Origin: Bartonella sp. HY328
Lineage (GTDB): Bacteria; Pseudomonadota; Alphaproteobacteria; Rhizobiales; Rhizobiaceae
Length of the DNA stretch: 64,000 bases
Direction of reading: 5' to 3'
Assembly: GCF_025449335.1 (NCBI RefSeq)
Contig: NZ_CP104883.1
Location: forward strand, 2,348,501 to 2,412,500
Shown here piece after piece: positions 56,496 to 64,000 of this stretch; the stretch's first letter is position 1; every line of letters begins with the position of its first letter. A program made the translations under genes and the position numbers. The notes under the pieces are model-generated. The model was not told the DNA's origin, did not search any database, and saw only the letters and a list, made by a program, of their open reading frames with translations.

Positions 56496-57503
56496 ATGGA
56501 AAAGGTGACATTACCATTACAAATATTAGGAAGCGGGATCTGCTTACCGCAGATTTCAATTAGCACACAAAAAATCGAGCTGCAGCTCGGTGTAGGCGGC
56601 GGGACGCTTGAGAAAAAAGTCGGGGTGATCTCGCGTCCCGTTCGCTCTAATGGGGAGGATCAAATTAGCCTTGGCGTAAAAGCTGCAAAAAATGCAATCG
56701 AACAAAGCAATGTTTCTTTATTAGATATAGACCTTATTCTTTTTGCGTCTGCTGTTGGCTATCAGTCAATACCTGCAACGGCGCCGCTTATTATGCGCGG
56801 GCTAAATATTAAAAGTGGCCAAGCTGCCGCCTTTGATGTCAACTCAACCTGCCTTAGTTTTGTAACCGCCCTTGATATGGCTGCATGTTTTTTAAATAGC
56901 AAACGCTATAAAACCATCCTTATTGTTTCATCTGAAATTGCTTCAATGGCTTTACCTTGGCATGATGATGCTGAAACGGCAGCGCTATTTGGTGACGGTG
57001 CAGCGGCAATGGTGGTAAGTAGTTCAGAGGATGCAAGCCAAGGCATTAGCGCCGCATCAATGGCAACTTGGCCAGAAGGTTATGAGCATTGTCAATTGGG
57101 GGCTGGTGGCACGCGCTTTAATCCGCAAGATAAAAATAGCGGCTTTAATGAAAATGTATTTTTCCGCATGCAAGGCAAGGCTGTTTTTCGCCAAGTTCGT
57201 GATCATTTTAACCGCTTTATCTCTGATCTATTAGAAAAAGCCGGTTGGCACGCCGATGATATTGATGTTGTGGTACCTCATCAAGCAAGCCCCTTAGGTC
57301 TTGCCCATATCATAAAAATGGCGCCATTTAAAAACGCCAAATTCATCAATATCTTGGCCAATCATGGTAATCAAATCTCTGCCTCCATTCCAATTGCCTT
57401 TCACCATGGGCTTGAAAATGGATTAATTAAACGAGGTAGCAAAGTCTTACTCATTGGAACATCTGCTGGCCTATCAATCGGCGGTATTTTGTTAAAGTTC
57501 TAG
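56496..57503 (+). CDS. Ketoacyl synthase III-like (FabH/OleA-like) condensing enzyme
   Basis: 335 residues, thiolase fold. The Cys-His-Asn triad of the KAS III group is complete: Cys near residue 118 (VNSTCLSF), His near 261 (VPHQAS) and Asn near 289 (LANHGNQISASIP). Such enzymes join an acyl-CoA or acyl-ACP to another acyl or malonyl unit. It is far from housekeeping fatty acid genes and opens a six-gene co-directional operon with an SDR, ligase and oxygenase, so a specialised-metabolite or lipid role is more likely than primary FabH. It follows a GGTGGGG ribosome binding site. Confidence 0.9.
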   Translation: MEKVTLPLQILGSGICLPQISISTQKIELQLGVGGGTLEKKVGVISRPVRSNGEDQISLGVKAAKNAIEQSNVSLLDIDLILFASAVGYQSIPATAPLIMRGLNIKSGQAAAFDVNSTCLSFVTALDMAACFLNSKRYKTILIVSSEIASMALPWHDDAETAALFGDGAAAMVVSSSEDASQGISAASMATWPEGYEHCQLGAGGTRFNPQDKNSGFNENVFFRMQGKAVFRQVRDHFNRFISDLLEKAGWHADDIDVVVPHQASPLGLAHIIKMAPFKNAKFINILANHGNQISASIPIAFHHGLENGLIKRGSKVLLIGTSAGLSIGGILLKF

Positions 57504-57558
57504 GGTCAGGACCCTAGATTATTTCATCTATCACTAAGATTATATTGGCGAGGGAACC

Positions 57559-58554
57559 ATGCGTGTTATTGTTACAGGAGCAACAGGCTTTCTTGGGCTT
57601 GAAACCTGCCGCTTATTACGCGACAAAAAATGCGATGTTATCGCAATTGGGCGCAATTTAAAGCGCGGCGAACTATTAACGCAGCTAGGTTGCACTTTCT
57701 GGCCAATTAATCTTGAAAACCTGCAAGATATGCAAGAATTGCGACAAAGGTTGCAAAATGAAACCATTGATGGTCTTGTCCATGCCGCTGCCCTTTCATC
57801 GCTTTGGGGTAAGCACGAAGATTTTTATCGCGCCAATGTCGAGGTAACCGAGAATTTATTAAAAATAGCTCAATCATGTGCTATTAGCCGTTTCATTTTC
57901 ATATCATCACCAAGTATTTATTTTACATGGGCAGATCAGCTTGATCTTGATGAATATACTCCGTTACCAAAGCCAATTAATGATTACGCCGCATCAAAGG
58001 TAAAGGCTGAGCGTTTAACTCTTAGCTATGCCGATTTGTCACCAATTATTTTGCGACCAAGGGCAATTTATGGTGCAGGTGATACAGCCTTGTTGCCACG
58101 CTTAATCAAGGCTGCACAAAAACGACCATTGCCATTATTGCGCGATGGTGTAGCAGTTACCAATCTTACCCATGTTGAAGATGTTGCCCGCGTTATTTGG
58201 GCAAGCCTTTTAGCACCACGGCAATTGCCACAAAAAATATTTAACATTGCAGGTAAAGAGGCTTTGCCTATCACCAAAATCGTTAATGAAGCAGCAAAAA
58301 GGCTGGATTGCAATGTGCGTTGGAAAAAGACACCGCTAGCAGTTGCGCGACCATTAATTTACATGATGGAGCAATTTCACCGTAGTTTTTTACCCAATAT
58401 TGAGCCCTTATTAACCAGGTACAGCCTTGGCGTTTTTGCCTATTCACAAACCTTATCGATCAAACGAGCACAACAAATGTTAGGCTTTGAACCGCAAATT
58501 GATTTTGCGGAAGGATTACATAAAACATTTCATCATAATGGGAGCTTACAATGA
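57559..58554 (+). CDS. Extended SDR, NAD(P)-dependent epimerase/3-beta-HSD-like
   Basis: 331 residues. A Rossmann motif GATGFLG is at residues 7-13, the HAAALSSLWG segment follows strand 4, and the catalytic YxxxK is in NDYAASKVKAE near residue 141. It resembles 3-beta-hydroxysteroid dehydrogenase/OleD-like reductases, which would reduce the beta-keto product of the preceding condensing enzyme. That link is inference. It overlaps the next gene by ATGA, so they are coupled. GAGGGAA precedes the ATG. Confidence 0.9.
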   Translation: MRVIVTGATGFLGLETCRLLRDKKCDVIAIGRNLKRGELLTQLGCTFWPINLENLQDMQELRQRLQNETIDGLVHAAALSSLWGKHEDFYRANVEVTENLLKIAQSCAISRFIFISSPSIYFTWADQLDLDEYTPLPKPINDYAASKVKAERLTLSYADLSPIILRPRAIYGAGDTALLPRLIKAAQKRPLPLLRDGVAVTNLTHVEDVARVIWASLLAPRQLPQKIFNIAGKEALPITKIVNEAAKRLDCNVRWKKTPLAVARPLIYMMEQFHRSFLPNIEPLLTRYSLGVFAYSQTLSIKRAQQMLGFEPQIDFAEGLHKTFHHNGSLQ

Positions 58555-59396
58555 AGGCGCCTCGTTTTTTTAATAGCGCATGGGTCAGCGCCCCTAAAGG
58601 TTTGGTTACGCGCCATGGTGGTTTTAAAAAACAACAATTTTGCGTGCGTTGGGGACTATATGAAACGGAAAATCACGGCAATATTGTTATTGACACCGGT
58701 TATAGCCACCGAGTTACTCAGGGTGAGAGCCGCTCATTGCCATTAAAAATTTACAATGCTCTCTTGCGCCCTAAGCTTCATGCGTTAGGTCTATGTGAAA
58801 CAGTTTTAAGTCAGTTGAAAAGCGATATTAGCCTTGTTATTTTGACTCATTTTCATGCCGATCATATCGCTGCCGTCAAGGATTTTCCAAATTCACGTTT
58901 TTTGGCGAGCCGCATAGGATTTGAGCAATTTAAACGAGCGTCAAATTTCAGCCAATGGCGCCATGGCCACTTTAATGAATTATTGCCGGATGATTTTGAA
59001 GAGCGACTTTGTTTCATCGAAGACTGCGCGAGCATTACTATAAACAATCATCAAGCCTATGATATTTTGGGTGATGGGTCATTGCTTGCCTTGCCTTTGC
59101 CCGGACATGATATTGGCCATTTTGGGCTTTTATGGCCAAAATTATCACCACCTTTGCTTTATGCGGTTGATGTTGATTGGTTGGCTTGCAATTTACAAGA
59201 TCGAAGACAAAGTTTTGCCATGCGCATGGTGAGTTTTAATCGCAATGAGGCTCAGCTCAGTCATGCAATCGTCAAGGATTTTATTCAACAAGGTTATAGC
59301 CTTGTTTTGTGCCATGATCCCTCAACCAACTCTTATGACAGTTCTCATCTCGCATTAACTACGACTATGTTGAAAAAGGGGAAGCATGATGTTTGA
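58551..59396 (+). CDS. Metallo-beta-lactamase-fold hydrolase
   Basis: 281 residues. The two-zinc motif THFHADH lies near residues 100-106, with further ligands in PLPGHDIGHFG, the YAVDVDW segment and the C-terminal VLCHDP. It is similar in plan to lactonases (quorum-quenching type) and other thioester or ester hydrolases. Within this operon it may release or open an acyl or lactone intermediate. It is coupled on both sides by overlaps of 4 and 11 bp. Confidence 0.9.
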   Translation: MKAPRFFNSAWVSAPKGLVTRHGGFKKQQFCVRWGLYETENHGNIVIDTGYSHRVTQGESRSLPLKIYNALLRPKLHALGLCETVLSQLKSDISLVILTHFHADHIAAVKDFPNSRFLASRIGFEQFKRASNFSQWRHGHFNELLPDDFEERLCFIEDCASITINNHQAYDILGDGSLLALPLPGHDIGHFGLLWPKLSPPLLYAVDVDWLACNLQDRRQSFAMRMVSFNRNEAQLSHAIVKDFIQQGYSLVLCHDPSTNSYDSSHLALTTTMLKKGKHDV

Positions 59397-60672
59397 GCAT
59401 TTATTTACCAAAGGTTTTGCGCTGCAAAGCTTCTATCAAGTTTTAAAGCTAAAAAAGGCACTTAAGACCGAAGAGGAATTAACAAAATGGCAAAACAAAA
59501 ATCTAGCGCGTTTAATTAGCCAAGATATTGATAAGGTTGGTTTTTATAAGGACAAAAATTTTAGGGCTTTAGAGGATCTACCGATCATCGACAAAAAAAT
59601 CATGATGGATAATTTTGCCGATTTCAATTGCCTCAAAATGAGCAGCGATGAGTTGCGGCAAAAATTGCACAATCATGACCAGCCGAAAAATTTCACCATT
59701 GGTATGAGTACTGGTACGAGTGGTAATCGCAGCCTTTATATTATTAGCGAGCGTGAAAAATATATTTGGCTTGGCACTATTCTTGCAAAGCTGTTACCCA
59801 AGTACCCACGCCAAGGCGCAAAAATTGCAGTTGCCTTGCCCACCGCAACACCAATTTATCAATCCGCCAATCATTTATGGCGGTTACAATTGCAGTTTTT
59901 TAACTTAAATGATGGCTTGGAATGTGTCGCCGACAAATTGGCGGCCTTTGCCCCTGATACATTAATTGCACCGCCGCATCTTTTACGTTTTTTGGTTGAA
60001 AACGGATTTAAGCTGCCGCTAAAACGCGTCTTTAGCGGTGCAGAAGTGTTAGATCCATGTGACCGTAAAATTATTGACGAAGCCTTTGGCGTTAAGTGCC
60101 AAGAAATATATATGGCATCGGAAGGCTTATTGGCAACGCCGTGCGAGCATGGCAATCTTCATCTTTGCGAAGACAGCATGCATTTTGAGTGCGAAGCGGT
60201 TAGCGATGATGGCTTGGTTACGCCAATCATTACAGATTTTATTCGTAATACACAAATTATGGCCCGTTATCGCATGAATGATGTTTTGCGCCTTGACGAA
60301 AGACCATGCCCTTGTGGTTCCCCCATGCGCCGCATTAGCGAAGTTGTTGGCCGTATGGATGATGTTTTTAAACTGCGCGCACGTGACGGGCGGCTTGTTA
60401 CTTTAACACCAGATATTATGCGCAACTCTATCCTTGATGCATCAAAACAAATCGAAGATTTTAGGCTTATTTACCGCAAAGATGGCGCAATTGTCATAAC
60501 TTTGCCGCCCCATATTGATGCGCAAAGCCTGATAGATCTGAATCTTGCTTTTGAAGGCCTATTGGACAGATTTAATATTTCGCAAACATTTATTATCGAA
60601 CAACAAGTTTTAACGCCGCCGCCAAAGGGGAAGTTGCGGCGCATTATCAACCAACATCAACATCACAACTAA
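59386..60672 (+). CDS. Adenylate-forming ligase of the F390-synthetase/PaaK-like group
   Basis: 428 residues. ANL-superfamily motifs: the phosphate-binding loop IGMSTGTSGNRS near residue 104, FSGAEVLDPCDRK, EIYMASEGLLATPC and RYRMNDVLRLDERPCPCGSPMRRI, with a CxCG pair typical of PaaK/F390-synthetase-like proteins. It activates a carboxylic acid as an acyl-adenylate, with CoA or another nucleophile as acceptor. Coenzyme F420 itself is not expected in this organism, so the name only marks the family. It overlaps the hydrolase gene by 11 bp. Confidence 0.87.
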   Translation: MMFEHLFTKGFALQSFYQVLKLKKALKTEEELTKWQNKNLARLISQDIDKVGFYKDKNFRALEDLPIIDKKIMMDNFADFNCLKMSSDELRQKLHNHDQPKNFTIGMSTGTSGNRSLYIISEREKYIWLGTILAKLLPKYPRQGAKIAVALPTATPIYQSANHLWRLQLQFFNLNDGLECVADKLAAFAPDTLIAPPHLLRFLVENGFKLPLKRVFSGAEVLDPCDRKIIDEAFGVKCQEIYMASEGLLATPCEHGNLHLCEDSMHFECEAVSDDGLVTPIITDFIRNTQIMARYRMNDVLRLDERPCPCGSPMRRISEVVGRMDDVFKLRARDGRLVTLTPDIMRNSILDASKQIEDFRLIYRKDGAIVITLPPHIDAQSLIDLNLAFEGLLDRFNISQTFIIEQQVLTPPPKGKLRRIINQHQHHN

Positions 60673-60705
60673 ATATAGCATTATTATTGAAATAGTGGGG
60701 ATGAT

Positions 60706-61776
60706 ATGAGCTTTTTTAACAACCTCAATTTTTCCTCCTCAAATGAGGATGGACAAAGCGAGCTACAAGCGCTGAAAGATGTGTCTCAAGGTCTTTTATG
60801 CTTGACAGGCTCAGGTACACGGCCGCTTGATATGCTTTTTACCAATGCACTAGAAGTCATTGCTCTTGATTTAAGTTTTGCCCAAAATGCCATGCTTATG
60901 CTTAAAATGCTAGCAATTAAAACCTTGGAATATGATGACTATTTAAGCTTTATTGGGCTTTTACCAGCTAAAAACCGCCTTAATACTTATCATTTATTGC
61001 GAGGTGAATTAACCGTTGAAGCACGCGACTATTGGGATAAAAATACCAAGCTCATTAAAAATGGTATCTGGTATTGTGGGCTTTGGGAAAAAGTCTTGAA
61101 TTTTACCGCAAAAACATTGCGCGTTATGAAAGGTAAGGCGGTTAATGCTTTATTTGCCGCATCAACGCTGGAAGAACAGCAAGCGATATGGAACCGCGAA
61201 TTTAACCAAGGTATTTGGCGCAGCGGTGTTAAATTTTTGTCCCACCGCTTCATCTGGACCCATATTATTGGTGAACCGGGTGGTGCATTTATTCCATCAC
61301 GTGAAGAGGTAGAAAAACAACTTGCACAAAAATTTAAAAATAGTGCAGGCGAATTTTTCTTTCGCGATAGTGATTTTGCCTCGTTAATGTTGCGTGGGTA
61401 TCATGATGTTAGCCAAGGTTTACCCTATCATATGGCGAAAGATCGCTACCAATCATTGCGCGATAATTTACCAAAAATGCGAATTGTAAATGGCGGACTT
61501 CATCAATTGCCCGAATTGGATTTGGGATTAATGAGTGGCTTTTCAATTTCTGATTTTGGCTCTTATTGCACATTAGAGACCTATAAGTCCTGCTGGCAAG
61601 GTGTAATTAGCAGTGCGAGTGAAAATGCCATATTTTGTGAGCGTATTTTGCTTAATCCTTTGCCGCTACCTTTTGAAAATATCCACATAAATGAAGAATT
61701 ATCATGCGAGCTAACCCGTCAAGATCGCGCCATTATTTATGATATCCGAGTTGGAACTATTGGGAGCCTATTATGA
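60706..61776 (+). CDS. BtaA-like SAM 3-amino-3-carboxypropyl transferase (DUF3419)
   Basis: 356 residues. The opening DVSQGLLCLTGSGTRPLDMLFTNALEVIALDLS, read in pieces, gives a SAM-binding fold of the DUF3419/BtaA family. BtaA moves the aminocarboxypropyl group of SAM onto diacylglycerol in betaine-lipid synthesis. No BtaB-type N-methyltransferase is adjacent, so betaine lipid is not the obvious product. The acceptor here is more likely a product of the upstream acyl enzymes. GTGGGGAT precedes the ATG, and its end overlaps the Rieske gene by ATGA. Confidence 0.85.
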   Translation: MSFFNNLNFSSSNEDGQSELQALKDVSQGLLCLTGSGTRPLDMLFTNALEVIALDLSFAQNAMLMLKMLAIKTLEYDDYLSFIGLLPAKNRLNTYHLLRGELTVEARDYWDKNTKLIKNGIWYCGLWEKVLNFTAKTLRVMKGKAVNALFAASTLEEQQAIWNREFNQGIWRSGVKFLSHRFIWTHIIGEPGGAFIPSREEVEKQLAQKFKNSAGEFFFRDSDFASLMLRGYHDVSQGLPYHMAKDRYQSLRDNLPKMRIVNGGLHQLPELDLGLMSGFSISDFGSYCTLETYKSCWQGVISSASENAIFCERILLNPLPLPFENIHINEELSCELTRQDRAIIYDIRVGTIGSLL

Positions 61777-62759
61777 CAAAACATTTTTGGCATGCCGTTT
61801 ACATAGCCGATAAGTTAAAGAAAAAGCCTGTCCGTATTATGTTTGAGGGCGAGGCTTTAGTGCTATTTCGTAGCAAAGAAGGTATTGGCTGTTTAAAAGA
61901 TATGTGTCCGCATCGCGGTGCATCACTATCAAAAGGGCGCGTTGTCGACAACACAGTAGAATGCCCCTATCATGGTTGGCGCTTTGATAAAAAAGGTACG
62001 TGCAAAGAAGTGCCGCTTTATGATGGTGAATTACCACGCCGCTTTTTACGCAATTTCACCGCTAAAGAGCATAATGGGCTTATATTCATTACCCAAGATG
62101 AAGAAAGTGCTGGCAATTTGCCAGAAATTATTTGGGACGATCAACCCTATGCCCAATATATTATGGAAAATGATGCCATTTCAAATTTAGCGGATGTGGT
62201 AGAAAATGTCCTTGATCCCATCCATACACTTTTTGTCCATAAGGGTATTGTGCGCGGATCCAATGCAAGCAAAAATTCGGTGACATTTACCGCAAGCGTT
62301 GAAAACAGTGTTTTGATTATTCGCCATCAAGGTGAAGAAAAGCAAAATGGCTTTTTGTCCCGCCTATTAGAACCACAGCGCAGCCATGCCATTAATCGTT
62401 TTGAATTACCCGGCACGGTAAGCCTTGAATATTATGGCAAGCAAGGTTTAAGCTTGTGTTTAACCGCTTATTTTAGCCGCGAAATTGATAACCAATATAA
62501 GGGCTCTGCTGTCTTTCGTGGTCCCAAGCAGCATGGTCTTGGCTATCTTAAAGGGCTATTTCTCATACCGATTATGCGTAAAGTCATTTCACAAGATCAA
62601 GACATTATGAAAGACGCAACCAATAATCGCCACCTTGCTGGCAATCCGCCTTATGCAAAATCACCACTCGATCTTTTTCGCCCAATGATTGACCGCATCA
62701 TTGAAACGCCAAACGAGCTGATTAATTTGCCAGAAGGTCAAATGACGTTATTAATATAA
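61773..62759 (+). CDS. Rieske-type non-heme iron oxygenase
   Basis: 328 residues. The N-terminal Rieske domain has both [2Fe-2S] ligand pairs, CPHRG near residue 46 and CPYHGW near residue 64. The C-terminal catalytic domain has the mononuclear iron motif NVLDPIHTLFVH near residues 146-157. It hydroxylates or desaturates an organic substrate using electrons from a reductase encoded elsewhere. Last gene of the six-gene operon, followed by a strong terminator. Confidence 0.92.
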   Translation: MTKHFWHAVYIADKLKKKPVRIMFEGEALVLFRSKEGIGCLKDMCPHRGASLSKGRVVDNTVECPYHGWRFDKKGTCKEVPLYDGELPRRFLRNFTAKEHNGLIFITQDEESAGNLPEIIWDDQPYAQYIMENDAISNLADVVENVLDPIHTLFVHKGIVRGSNASKNSVTFTASVENSVLIIRHQGEEKQNGFLSRLLEPQRSHAINRFELPGTVSLEYYGKQGLSLCLTAYFSREIDNQYKGSAVFRGPKQHGLGYLKGLFLIPIMRKVISQDQDIMKDATNNRHLAGNPPYAKSPLDLFRPMIDRIIETPNELINLPEGQMTLLI

Positions 62760-62780
62760 AACGGTAATTTAAAGAATTTA

Positions 62781-62821
62781 AAAACGAGCACTTAACTATC
62801 AAAAAAAGTGCTCGTTTTTTT
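62781..62821. terminator. Strong terminator at the end of the six-gene operon
   Basis: A 13-bp perfect stem, AAAACGAGCACTT at 62781-62793 with AAGTGCTCGTTTT at 62806-62818, continuing into a T-run. It lies between the convergent Rieske and YeeE genes and can serve both. Confidence 0.93.
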
Positions 62822-62841
62822 ACATTGCGGATGAAACTAAA

Positions 62842-64000
62842 TTAGCAGCTTTGCGCCACAGCCTTAGCCTCAAGTCCAAATAATGGGCGAGCATAGACAC
62901 CAACAATATTGCCCAAAAAGGCTGCAATTAGCCATAGCCAACCATGTAAGCTGCCCGAGGCAATGCCAGAAAAATAAGCACCAATATTACAACCATAGGC
63001 AATTCTTGCGCCATAGCCCAGCAATAAGCCGCCAATGATAGCCGCACAAAAGGAGCCAAAGGACATTTTTAAGTTAGGCTTAAATCGCCCCGCAAGGGTT
63101 GCAGCTAACATCGCACCAGCAATAATGCCAAAATCCATGACGGTTTGCACATTGGTAAAAATACTTGAAGTTAGCTTTTTTGCATTGCTTGGATTTTGCC
63201 AAAAAGCCCATGAGCCAACATCAACCCCTAAAATGGTAGCAATTTTTGCACCCCATATAGGAAAAGCACCGGCAACCGTCCACGGCCTGCCAGAAACAAT
63301 AAGCGTTATATAATTGAGTAAGGCAAGGGCAATCGCCCCCCATATAAGTGGCCAAGGACCGCGTAAAAATCGTGAAAATCCGTGGCTGTTAGAAGGCTTT
63401 TCTGTTTTAACTACGCCATATTTATGCTTTTCCACCCATAGGGTCAAAAGCGCAATTATGGCAAACAAAGCAAGCGAAATTGCCATACCAGCCCAAAGGC
63501 CAAAACTTGTGAGTAAAGAAACGGCGTCAAGAGCGGGAACCGCATTCCAAAAAGGCGCATGGGCAGTGGAAATAAGTGCCCCCAACACAAAGAAAAACAA
63601 TACAACCAACATGCGGGCGCTACCGCCGCCCGCGGTAAAGAGAACGCCAGAGGCACAACCGCCGCCAAGTTGCATGCCAATACCAAACATAAATGCGCCG
63701 ATAATAACCGCAAGGCTTAACGGTGCGCTTATTCCAACAACCGGACTGCCAAAAAAGCTTCCACCTGCAAGAGTTGGAAAAAACAAGCAAACTGCAATAG
63801 TAAGCATGAGCATTTGCACTCTTAACCCACGCCCACGTCCATCGCGGATAAAAACCCGCCATGCTGAAGTAAAGCCAAAGGCTGAATGATAAAGAGTAAT
63901 GCCAAGCGCACCGCCCACTAATAATAATAGGCCTTGTCGCCAGCCATAGGTAAGGGCGATAAAAATTGCACCAAAAAGGAGAAATAGAATTGAGATGATT
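62842..64000 (-). CDS. YeeE/YedE-family thiosulfate transporter, 5' end outside the window
   Basis: At least 386 residues. The frame stays open through the right edge of the window (upstream residues read FLLFGAIFIALTYGWRQG), so the true start lies beyond 64000; a GTG at 63918 is internal. A polytopic membrane protein with the conserved cysteine motifs GGGCASG, AYGCNIGAYFSGI and a C-terminal Cys, which in YeeE/TsuA-type proteins pass thiosulfate through the membrane. It adds a further sulfur import route to SulP and CysPTWA. Partial gene. Confidence 0.92.
   Translation of the reverse strand, partial: IISILFLLFGAIFIALTYGWRQGLLLLVGGALGITLYHSAFGFTSAWRVFIRDGRGRGLRVQMLMLTIAVCLFFPTLAGGSFFGSPVVGISAPLSLAVIIGAFMFGIGMQLGGGCASGVLFTAGGGSARMLVVLFFFVLGALISTAHAPFWNAVPALDAVSLLTSFGLWAGMAISLALFAIIALLTLWVEKHKYGVVKTEKPSNSHGFSRFLRGPWPLIWGAIALALLNYITLIVSGRPWTVAGAFPIWGAKIATILGVDVGSWAFWQNPSNAKKLTSSIFTNVQTVMDFGIIAGAMLAATLAGRFKPNLKMSFGSFCAAIIGGLLLGYGARIAYGCNIGAYFSGIASGSLHGWLWLIAAFLGNIVGVYARPLFGLEAKAVAQSC

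Noticed and set aside
59386..60672. True coenzyme F390 synthetase
   Set aside because: F390 chemistry needs coenzyme F420, not expected in this group. Only the adenylate-forming family is supported.

Overview
The window reads as chromosome of a low-GC alphaproteobacterium of the order Hyphomicrobiales, near the Brucellaceae/Bartonellaceae. The main pointers are a BA14K-family secreted protein, a dmeR-dmeF cobalt/nickel pair with a TATA-G6-TATA operator, two copies of a ~106-bp RIME/Bru-RS-like intergenic palindrome, and typical rhizobial versions of fumC, cysPTWA, hmuTU and degP. No phage, insertion sequence, CRISPR array or conventional tRNA/rRNA gene is visible. Genus is inference only.

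Layout. 1-10.4 kb: fumC, three divergent paralogues of a membrane-anchored beta-rich protein, and a SulP anion transporter. 10.7-12.7 kb: an exported DJ-1/PfpI protein and a GlxA-type AraC regulator. 12.8-17 kb: an RNA-quality-control cassette made of rtcR (sigma-54 activator), a divergent sigma-54 promoter, rsr (bacterial Ro60) and four tandem Y RNA-like elements. 17.1-21.8 kb: a small repeat-containing secreted protein and the sulfate ABC transporter cysPTWA. 21.8-27.3 kb: purine salvage, with two adenine deaminase paralogues flanking an AzgA-like permease. 28-33.4 kb: heme uptake (hmuT, TonB receptor, SIP-type reductase, hmuU, but no hmuV). 33.8-45.4 kb: an alpha/beta hydrolase, MFS exporter, cyclophilin-like protein, DegP, GST, EEP-family phosphatase, M48 protease with LysM, DUF924, TetR and ilvC. 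45.6-55.6 kb: an LCM methyltransferase, Imm74-like protein, BA14K, PhzF, dmeRF, metallophosphoesterase, RmuC and def-fmt-truA. 55.6-62.8 kb: a NADAR-type antitoxin homologue beside a six-gene biosynthetic operon (KAS III, extended SDR, metallo-beta-lactamase fold hydrolase, F390-synthetase-like ligase, BtaA/DUF3419, Rieske oxygenase). The window ends inside a YeeE/YedE thiosulfate transporter.

Two regions stand out. First, the rtcR/rsr/Y RNA cassette. Each of the four RNA elements has a closing helix whose two strands change together, and elements 1 and 2 contain a circularly permuted tRNA mimic (T-arm, 7-bp acceptor-like hairpin, D-arm). The RNA ligase/cyclase genes rtcB and rtcA, which usually accompany this regulator, are not in the window. 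Second, the tightly coupled six-gene operon at 56.5-62.8 kb looks like a small-molecule or lipid pathway that I cannot match to a characterised product. Its promoter overlaps a 15-bp palindrome.
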